A stretch of DNA of 64,000 nucleotides from an uncultured Pseudomonadota bacterium. Its GTDB lineage: Bacteria; Myxococcota_A; UBA796; GCA-2862545. Shown here piece after piece: positions 58,011-64,000 of this stretch. The stretch is from NCBI GenBank assembly GCA_903861005.1, contig CAIOSP010000001.1:1-64000 (forward strand), read 5' to 3'. Position numbers and translations under genes: made by a program. The notes under the pieces are model-generated. The model was not told the DNA's origin. It was given only the letters and a program-made list of their open reading frames with translations, and did not search any database. The first letter of the stretch is position 1, and each line of letters begins with the position of its first letter.

Positions 58011-60194
58011 ATGAGCCTGACCCCCACCGAGTACAAGACCGCGCCGCGACCGAGCGTGGCAGGCGATCACGACGCCGTCCGAGTCGAGGTCGACGACTAC
58101 GCGAACACCGTCCAGCGCTTCCGCGACGGGCGCGTCTCGGAGCATGTCTTCTTGGAGAACCGCCTGCGCTACGGCGTGTACGGCCAGCGTCAGGACGGCG
58201 TGCACATGATGCGCTCCAAGCTGCCGCTGGGCCTGATCAGCCCCGAGCAGATGGACGCGTTCGCCGACATCGCCGAGCGCTACGGCAACGGCGTGTCCCA
58301 CCTCACCACCCGCCAGGACATCCAGGTCCACTTCATCACGCTCGAGACCAGCGTGGACGTGATGCGCGTGCTGGACGCGGCCGACATGACCAGCCGCGAG
58401 GCGTGCGGGAACGTGGTGCGCAACGTGTGCGCGGCGCCGCTCGCGGGCGTGGAGCGTGGTGAGGCGTTCGACGTCACCCCCTACGGCTTCGCCGCGGCGC
58501 GCTTCCTGCTGCGCATCCCCGACGGGCAGAGCCTCGGCCGCAAGTTCAAGATGACGCTCGCGGGCACCGAGGATCGCCTCCACAACCTCGGCCAGATCCA
58601 CGACGTGGGCCTGACCGCCAAGATCCGGGACGGCCAGCGCGGCTTCCACGTGGTGGTCGGCGGCGGCCTGGGCGCGGTGGCCCACGAGGCCAAAGTGTTC
58701 GCCGAATTCCTGCCCGAGGCCGAGCTGCTGCCGACGCTGCGCGCGATCGTGAAGATCTTCGCGCTGCACGGCGAGAAGCAGAAGCGCGCGCGCGCCCGCC
58801 TCAAGTTCCTGGTCGCCGACTGGGGCCTGGAGAAGTTCCGCGACGTGGTCCTGGCCGAGCGAGCCACCTTCGCGCCCGACCCCGCGTGGACCGAGCTGCT
58901 CACGGTGGACGACGTGTACGTCGATCACCCCAACTTCGAGCCGGGCGGCGAGACGCCCGCGCCGCGCGACGCCGACGACGCGCGCTGGCTGCGCACCAAC
59001 GTGCACGCGCAGAAGCAGGACGGCTACGTCGCCGTGCAGGTGCGTGTGCCGCAGGGTGACCTGTCGCCGCAGCAGCTCCGCGGCCTGGCGACCGTGCTGC
59101 GCGAGCACGTCGGCGACACCACGCGCATCGGCCCGGACCAGTCGCTGTGGATCCGCAGCGTGCGCCCCGACCGCCTGCTCGCGCTGCGCGTCGGCCTCAC
59201 CGCGCTCGGGCTCGGATCGGCGCAGGCCGGCGGCCTCGGCGACACCGTCACCTGCCCCGGCGCCGACACCTGCAAGCTGGGCATCACCACGCCGCGCAGC
59301 CTCGCCAAGCAGATGCAGGCGGAGCTCGACGAGCTGGCGCAACACCCGCGCCTGGAGCGCCTGCGCATTCACGTGAGCGGCTGCCCCAACGCGTGCGCCC
59401 AGCACCACATCGGCGACATCGGCCTGTTCGGCGCCGCGCGCACCATCGACGGCGTGACCGCGCCGCACTTCATGCTGCTCCTCAATGGTCTGCTCGGCGG
59501 CAAGTCGACCGACGTGTCGGGCGACGGCTTCGGCACCACCGTGCTCAAGCTGCCCGCGCACAACGTCGGCAAGGCCGTCCGTCGCCTGACCGACGCGTAC
59601 CTGGCCGACGCACCCGAGGGCGAGCCCTTCGGACTGTTCACGCGTCGCGTGGGCCGCGCCAAGCTCAAGGCGATGCTCGAGGATCTGGCGGACCTTCCGC
59701 CGCCGTCGGTCGCACCTGAGCTCTACGTCGAGTTCGGCAAGGAGCGCGCCGCCTTCAAGGTGGTGCGCGGCGTCGGCGAGTGCGCCGGCGCGGTGGTGCT
59801 CCAGGGCGACCTGCTGCTGATGGACGCCGACCAGCTGTCCGACGACGCGACCGCGCTGTTCGACGTGGGCGGCGACAAGGCCACCATCCAGGCCAAGGCG
59901 CTCGCCGCGTACGACAAGGCGGCGCGCGCGCTGCTGTCGACGCAGAGCCTGTACGACGTGCCCGCCGATCAGGTGGTGCCGCTGTTCCGCGCCCACTTCT
60001 ACGACGTCGGCAAGATCTTCGAAGGCGTCGGTCATTACTACCTGGCCGCCATGTCCGAGGACCCCACCAGCATCACTCAGGATCGCCTGCGTCGCTTGGT
60101 CGTCGAGGCCGGCCTGTTCGTCGAGGAGGCACACTCGATCGTCGGTCGCCTCACCAACCCCGCGAACCAGCCGGACGGCGAGGCGGCGGAATGA
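58011..60194 (+). CDS. Siroheme-dependent sulfite (or nitrite) reductase with C-terminal helical extension
   Basis: This 727-residue cytoplasmic protein carries out six-electron reduction of sulfite to sulfide for cysteine synthesis, or of nitrite to ammonia. Two ferredoxin-like half-domains and two siroheme-binding domains are present; the 4Fe-4S/siroheme cysteines are Cys415-x5-Cys421 and Cys458-x3-Cys462 (TCPGADTCKLG, SGCPNACAQHH). About 130 residues beyond the usual end form a helical domain ('AYDKAARALLSTQSLYDV', 'FVEEAHSIVGRL') like a HEPN-type bundle. ATG 58011 has GGAG eight bases upstream. It is coupled to siroheme synthase; the poly-Cys leader favours the sulfite role. Confidence 0.9.
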   Translation: MSLTPTEYKTAPRPSVAGDHDAVRVEVDDYANTVQRFRDGRVSEHVFLENRLRYGVYGQRQDGVHMMRSKLPLGLISPEQMDAFADIAERYGNGVSHLTTRQDIQVHFITLETSVDVMRVLDAADMTSREACGNVVRNVCAAPLAGVERGEAFDVTPYGFAAARFLLRIPDGQSLGRKFKMTLAGTEDRLHNLGQIHDVGLTAKIRDGQRGFHVVVGGGLGAVAHEAKVFAEFLPEAELLPTLRAIVKIFALHGEKQKRARARLKFLVADWGLEKFRDVVLAERATFAPDPAWTELLTVDDVYVDHPNFEPGGETPAPRDADDARWLRTNVHAQKQDGYVAVQVRVPQGDLSPQQLRGLATVLREHVGDTTRIGPDQSLWIRSVRPDRLLALRVGLTALGLGSAQAGGLGDTVTCPGADTCKLGITTPRSLAKQMQAELDELAQHPRLERLRIHVSGCPNACAQHHIGDIGLFGAARTIDGVTAPHFMLLLNGLLGGKSTDVSGDGFGTTVLKLPAHNVGKAVRRLTDAYLADAPEGEPFGLFTRRVGRAKLKAMLEDLADLPPPSVAPELYVEFGKERAAFKVVRGVGECAGAVVLQGDLLLMDADQLSDDATALFDVGGDKATIQAKALAAYDKAARALLSTQSLYDVPADQVVPLFRAHFYDVGKIFEGVGHYYLAAMSEDPTSITQDRLRRLVVEAGLFVEEAHSIVGRLTNPANQPDGEAAE

Positions 60195-61657
60195 GCCGCG
60201 TTCCCAGCGTCGCCCCGACCGAGGGCGGCGGATCGCTGATGGTCGCGTGGCGGCTGGAGGGCCGTCGCGTGCTGGTGGTCGGTGGCGGCACGGTCGCCGC
60301 GGGCCGCGTGCGCCAGGCGCTCGATGCGGACGCGCGCGTCGTCGTGGTCGCGCCGATCCTCAACGCCGAGCTTCGTCACCGGTGGAGCACCGGCGGCATG
60401 GACTGGCGCCCGTCCGAGTTCTCCTCTCCCGACCTGGACGGCGTCGACCTCGTCCTCGCATGCTTGGACGATCATGAGGAGAGCGCGCACATCGCGTCGC
60501 TCGCCCGCGCGCGTCGCGTGCCGATCAACTGCGCCGATCACGTCGACCTGTGCGACTTCTGGTTCGCGTCCGCGCACCGTGAAGGACCGCTTCAGCTCGC
60601 GCTGTCCACCAACGGCAACGGCCCCGCGATGGGCTCGCGCCTCGTGCGCGAGATCGCCAGCGCGCTCCCACGCGACATCGGCACCGCGCTCTCCGCGTTC
60701 GGTCGGCTGCGCGCTCAGGTGCGTCAGGTCGATCCGGCGTCGACGTCGTCCAAGCGCCGCATGGGCTGGCTCGCGCACGTCGCGCGCACCTGGGCGTGGG
60801 ACGACCTCGCTTCGCTCGACGACGCGGCGATCGAACGCCTGCTCGCGGCGTACGTCGCGGGTGAGGCGGCGCCGGATGGCCCGCCCGTCGTCGCCGTGAC
60901 GCCCCCGCGCGCCGGTCGCGTGCGGCTGGTCGGCGCTGGCCCGGGCAACCCCGACCTGCTGACGATCGCCGCGCGCAAGGCGCTCGAAGAGGCCGACCTG
61001 GTGCTCGCCGACCGCCTGGTGCCACCGGAGATCTTGGACCTGGTGGCGGGCGAGCTGCGCATCGCGCGCAAGCTTCCGGGCCGCGCGCAAGACGCGCAGG
61101 ACGAGCTCGACGCGTGGACGATCGAGGCCGCGCTAACCGGTCGCGACGTGGTGCGCCTGAAGTGCGGCGACCCGTTTGTGTTCGGCCGTGGCGGCGAGGA
61201 GTTGGTCGCGTTGGCGCAGCACGGGCTGGACGCCGAGGTGATCCCCGGCGTGTCGTCCGCGCTGGCAGCACCTCTGTCGGCGGGCATCCCCACCACCATG
61301 CGTGGCTACGCGGACCGCGTGATGATCCTGACAGGCCAGGGTCGCGACGGCGCGCGGGTGTCCATGCCGACGTTCGACGCGGACACCACCTACGTGTTCC
61401 TGATGGGCGTGGGGCGCCTGGAGACGCTCGCCGCCGATCTCGCCGCGACGGGCTTCCCGGCCCACTGGCCGGCCGCGCTGGTCGAGCGCGCCACGCACCC
61501 AGGGCAGCGCTCAGTCCGCGGCACGCTGGACACGCTCGCGCAGGTGGCTCGGGATGCGTCGATCGCCGCGCCGGCCACGCTCGTGATCGGCCGCGTCGTC
61601 GAGGCGCTGGCGAACGCGCAGGTCTCTGAGGTCGCGGCCCGCGCTGCTCAGGGCTGA
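60191..61657 (+). CDS. cysG: Siroheme synthase (CysG-like fusion)
   Basis: This encodes 488 residues. The N-terminal half is the precorrin-2 dehydrogenase/ferrochelatase part with the NAD-binding 'VLVVGGGTVAAGR' and the Met8-type helical domain to about 235. The C-terminal half (about 240-485) is uroporphyrinogen-III methyltransferase with 'VRLVGAGPGNPDLLTI', 'LVLADRLV', 'GDPFVFGRGGEE' and 'VIPGVSSALAAP'. It makes siroheme from uroporphyrinogen III, the cofactor of the reductase encoded just upstream. ATG 60191 overlaps the reductase stop by four bases, so the two are co-translated and share the upstream leader control. Confidence 0.95.
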   Translation: MSRVPSVAPTEGGGSLMVAWRLEGRRVLVVGGGTVAAGRVRQALDADARVVVVAPILNAELRHRWSTGGMDWRPSEFSSPDLDGVDLVLACLDDHEESAHIASLARARRVPINCADHVDLCDFWFASAHREGPLQLALSTNGNGPAMGSRLVREIASALPRDIGTALSAFGRLRAQVRQVDPASTSSKRRMGWLAHVARTWAWDDLASLDDAAIERLLAAYVAGEAAPDGPPVVAVTPPRAGRVRLVGAGPGNPDLLTIAARKALEEADLVLADRLVPPEILDLVAGELRIARKLPGRAQDAQDELDAWTIEAALTGRDVVRLKCGDPFVFGRGGEELVALAQHGLDAEVIPGVSSALAAPLSAGIPTTMRGYADRVMILTGQGRDGARVSMPTFDADTTYVFLMGVGRLETLAADLAATGFPAHWPAALVERATHPGQRSVRGTLDTLAQVARDASIAAPATLVIGRVVEALANAQVSEVAARAAQG

Positions 61658-61763
61658 CCGGTCGCTGCACACATCGCGCGGGGGCGCCAGATCCAAACGG
61701 TGTCCCCGCCATGCCGTCCAAAACAACCCTTTGTGACGACATTTGGACCGCACGATCGTCACC

Positions 61764-61790
61764 TAAATCTTCGCAGTACCGTGCCGATAC
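61764..61790 (+). promoter_or_regulatory. Near-perfect sigma-28-type promoter upstream of the EAL gene
   Basis: TAAA (61764-61767), 15 bases, GCCGATAC (61783-61790): eleven of twelve positions of the FliA consensus TAAA-N15-GCCGATAA at exact spacing. It ends 21 bases before ATG 61812. An inverted repeat GTCCAAA (61717-61723) / TTTGGAC (61742-61748) lies just upstream and could be an operator. Confidence 0.65.
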
Positions 61791-61811
61791 CTGGATTGGG
61801 GATCCAGGAAC

Positions 61812-63407
61812 ATGCACACGGGGGACGTCCCACGCTCCGCGCCTACGCTGCGGACGGGTCGGTATGATCAGGAAGAAGCGACCGGATCGGTGGAGGCCAT
61901 CGCGCAAGCGGCGGTGACCATCGCCCAGGACAACGTCGTCCGTACGCTGCTCGGCCTCACCCTGGCGATCGGCGGAGGCGCCACATACGCGGGCTGGACC
62001 CCGGCGGTCACGATGCTCGCGGCGGCGTCCTGCGCGGTGATCGCCCTGGTCGCCCTCGCCAGCACGCTGTCCGAGCTTCGCGGCGGCGACGACCTGTGGA
62101 GCTCGATGCAGCGCGTCGGCCTCGGCGCGCAGGACAGCAACGCCGCGCACGACGTGGACCGCGAGGTGTTCGCGCCGTCCGACCGTGGCGGTGCGTCGTG
62201 GGCCGACGTCGGCTCCGGCCGCGCGTCGCGCGTGGAGGGCGCCCCCCCAGCCGGCACCGTCGAGGCGCCGGTGGTGGTGATCGTCGTGCGGATGATCCAC
62301 CCCGACGAGCCCACGATCGTCGCGCTATCGCGGGTGCACGAGTGGTCGCCCATCCGCGTGTTCCCGATCCGCACCGATCGGTTCGATGAGCGCGCGTTCC
62401 TCACCGACGACCCCACGCTCGCGAGCGCGCCGCAGTCGCTGCTCGCGCACATCGCGGCGCTCTCACCGGGCGTCCTCGACAACGTACGGATCGGCGCGGC
62501 GCTCACCCCAGACGACGGCACCGCGGACCACGCGCGCACGGTCGCCGGACACGCCGCGACCCTTGCCCGCACCGCCGAGATCCGCTGGCATGACGACACG
62601 TCGCGGCGCCTGTTCGCGCGCGGCGGGCTCCAGGTGGGCGAGCTCCGCGAGGCGCTCCAGCACCACGAGATCGTGACCCGTTTCCAGCCCATCTACGACA
62701 GCCGCACCGGCGTCGTGCTCGGCGCGGAGCTGCTGGTCGAGTGGGAGCACCCCGAGCTGGGCCCGCTCTCCCCCGGGCGCTTCCTGCCGCGCTTCCAGCG
62801 GATGACCGAGTTCTCGGCGCTCACACAGGAGGTCTTCGCCAACGCGTGCCGCAAGGTCGCCGGCTGGGAGGCCAAGCACGCGCGTCGGTTTCAGGTCGTG
62901 GTGAACGCCGGCGTGCGTGACCTGTGCGCGCACGCGACCTTCGGCGTGGTGGCTCACCTGCTTCACCACGTCGGCGAGGGCCACGTGTGGGTGGACGTCG
63001 ACGTCGACGAGCTGCTCAAGGTGGACGACCGGCAGCGCGCCATGCTCATCGCCCACGGGGAGGTTGGCCTGGAGCTGCTCGCGACCGGCCTTCGCGCCGA
63101 GTCGCAGCTTGACGACTTGGAGGGCCTGCCCGTGGTGGGCGTGAAGATCGACGTCCACCGCTTGAGCCGCAAAGGCTGGAGCGAGGTGACGCGACTGGCG
63201 CACGCGGCTCGGATGCGGGGCTACGAGGTGCACGCCGTCCGGGTCGGAGATCCGGAGAGCCTGGAGCGCGTGGTGGCGATCGAGTCCATCGCGTTCGTGC
63301 AGGGCTACGCGCTGTCAGCGCCGGTCGACGAGGCGACGATGGACCGGATCGCCGCCCACCGCGCGCCTGTGCGGTCCGAGCGGGCCGCGCAGGCGAACGA
63401 CGGCTGA
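61812..63407 (+). CDS. Membrane protein with degenerate EAL domain
   Basis: This encodes 531 residues. Two membrane helices (about 43-85) are followed by a variable linker and an EAL-type domain (about 280-510). Catalytic residues are largely lost: EALLR is 'AELLVEW', the LEITE strand is 'VWVDVDVDEL', and the DDFG loop is replaced by 'GLELLATGLRAES', although the Asn ('VVNAGVRDL') and Lys ('VGVKIDVHRL') remain. It is therefore more likely a c-di-GMP or protein-binding receptor than a phosphodiesterase. AGGA lies close before ATG 61812. A sigma-28-type promoter match directly precedes it, linking it to the sigma factors in this window. Confidence 0.82.
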   Translation: MHTGDVPRSAPTLRTGRYDQEEATGSVEAIAQAAVTIAQDNVVRTLLGLTLAIGGGATYAGWTPAVTMLAAASCAVIALVALASTLSELRGGDDLWSSMQRVGLGAQDSNAAHDVDREVFAPSDRGGASWADVGSGRASRVEGAPPAGTVEAPVVVIVVRMIHPDEPTIVALSRVHEWSPIRVFPIRTDRFDERAFLTDDPTLASAPQSLLAHIAALSPGVLDNVRIGAALTPDDGTADHARTVAGHAATLARTAEIRWHDDTSRRLFARGGLQVGELREALQHHEIVTRFQPIYDSRTGVVLGAELLVEWEHPELGPLSPGRFLPRFQRMTEFSALTQEVFANACRKVAGWEAKHARRFQVVVNAGVRDLCAHATFGVVAHLLHHVGEGHVWVDVDVDELLKVDDRQRAMLIAHGEVGLELLATGLRAESQLDDLEGLPVVGVKIDVHRLSRKGWSEVTRLAHAARMRGYEVHAVRVGDPESLERVVAIESIAFVQGYALSAPVDEATMDRIAAHRAPVRSERAAQANDG

Positions 63408-63420
63408 TCGCGGGATCAGG

Positions 63421-64000
63421 TCACAGCAGGTCGACGACCTCACCGTACATCGGCACCTGCGCTTCCAGACCCAACGCCCCACGCACGCGCACCCGCATGG
63501 CGTCGCACGCCTCAGGCGTACCGTGGTTGAGCCAGATCTTCTTGGGTGGCGTGGGCGCGGTGGCCAGCCACGCCATCAGCTCGTCGGCGTCCGCGTGCGC
63601 GGAGAGGTTGTCGAGCGATTGCACCTCGCAGTGCACGGGCACGTACTCGCCGAAGATCTTGATCGACGCCTCACCGCGCAGCATCCGATCCCCGCGCGTG
63701 CCGCCCGCTTGGTAGCCGGTGAACAGCACGGTGTTGCGCGGGTCGGGCGCGAAGGCGCGCAGGTGGTGGACCACGCGACCGCCGGTCGCCATGCCCGACC
63801 CCGCCAGGATGATCGACGGCGTGGTGGACGCGGACAGCTTGGCCGACTGCTCGGCGGACTCGACGATGATCGGCAGGTCGCAGATCTCCTCGATCTCGCC
63901 GGGGTCGAACACGCCGCGCGGCGCGAGCTTGCGGAACACGCCCGTCGCGCGCGCGGCGAGCGGGCTGTCCAGGTAGACCGGCACGCGGGGGATCTTACCG
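63421..64000 (-). CDS. Beta-CASP metallo-beta-lactamase ribonuclease (CPSF/YSH1-like), N-terminus outside window
   Basis: The frame is open to the end of the window, so only the last 192 codons are seen. 'PVYLDSPLAARATGVFRKL' and 'SIILAGSGMATGGRVVHHL' are beta-CASP motifs. 'NTVLFTGYQAGGTRGDRML' and 'VQSLDNLSAHADADELMAWL' belong to the nuclease core and the RMMBL part, and 'IWLNHGTPEACDAM' carries the late His. Such proteins are RNA exo/endonucleases of the CPSF73 type; the zinc-binding HxHxDH motif lies upstream of the window. The stop is 13 bases from the convergent EAL gene stop. Confidence 0.88.
   Translation of the reverse strand, partial: GKIPRVPVYLDSPLAARATGVFRKLAPRGVFDPGEIEEICDLPIIVESAEQSAKLSASTTPSIILAGSGMATGGRVVHHLRAFAPDPRNTVLFTGYQAGGTRGDRMLRGEASIKIFGEYVPVHCEVQSLDNLSAHADADELMAWLATAPTPPKKIWLNHGTPEACDAMRVRVRGALGLEAQVPMYGEVVDLL

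Noticed and set aside
58005-60134. 709-codon open frame antisense to the sulfite reductase
   Set aside because: The siroheme/4Fe-4S motifs prove the plus strand. The antisense product is Ala/Gly/Val/His-rich with no recognisable feature.

Overview
The window is high-GC DNA with dense coding on both strands. It most resembles a chromosome of a Myxococcota (deltaproteobacterial) relative. The reasons are a MYXO-CTERM-type C-terminus (Gly-Cys-rich motif, one hydrophobic stretch, then Arg-Arg-Arg-Arg) on a MopE/FG-GAP protein, Asp/Thr-rich linkers and thrombospondin-3-like calcium repeats in secreted proteins, a one-component Ser/Thr kinase, many multi-domain hybrid histidine kinases, and numerous lipoproteins of unknown role. 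No rRNA, tRNA, CRISPR array, insertion sequence or phage gene was recognised. The assignment is inference from protein families, not from a marker gene.

Layout. 1-9.4 kb: a truncated secreted protein, a small membrane protein, a coupled minus-strand group (hypothetical protein, formylglycine sulfatase, Cys-rich lipoprotein, SGNH-like hydrolase), a Cys/His amidase-like protein and an RCC1-repeat lipoprotein. 9.4-17.3 kb (minus): a signalling cluster with a FliA/WhiG-type sigma factor, an HTH-receiver protein, a 1450-residue hybrid kinase ending in an EAL domain, a small HDLN-box protein and two solo receivers. 17.6-22.5 kb: a TSP3-repeat protein, a RedB-like thioredoxin-fold protein coupled to a membrane hybrid kinase, and a secreted hypothetical protein. 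22.7-35.8 kb (all minus): a Tad (Flp-type) pilus machinery operon, preceded by a second FliA/WhiG sigma factor, a receiver-GGDEF diguanylate cyclase, a membrane-anchored receiver-HPt protein, a membrane histidine kinase and a degenerate sigma-like protein. 36-50.7 kb: VWA lipoprotein, methyltransferase, membrane proteins, GT-C glycosyltransferase, HPP protein, MopE-like protein, a Ser/Thr-kinase operon, an FG-GAP lipoprotein and a PDZ protein. 50.7-64 kb: leuS, a putative outer-membrane protein, DUF218 protein and alkaline ceramidase, a Prc-type protease, a sulfite reductase-siroheme synthase operon with a poly-cysteine leader, a degenerate EAL protein, and a truncated beta-CASP nuclease.

How the parts work together. 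Two signalling clusters mirror each other: each holds a sigma-28-family factor, histidine kinases, receivers and a c-di-GMP domain. The second runs straight into the tad operon. Matches to the sigma-28 promoter consensus (TAAA-N15-GCCGATAA) lie before the degenerate EAL gene (11 of 12 positions), the solo-receiver pair and cpaB. No flagellar gene is present, so these sigma factors may have been recruited to surface-pilus and c-di-GMP control.

The most striking element is upstream of the sulfite reductase gene. A 31-codon ORF with nine cysteine codons starts just downstream of a promoter-like sequence. Three mutually exclusive RNA pairings follow it, one of which would mask the ribosome-binding site of the reductase gene. 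The geometry fits a cysteine-responsive translational attenuator that turns on when cysteine is scarce.
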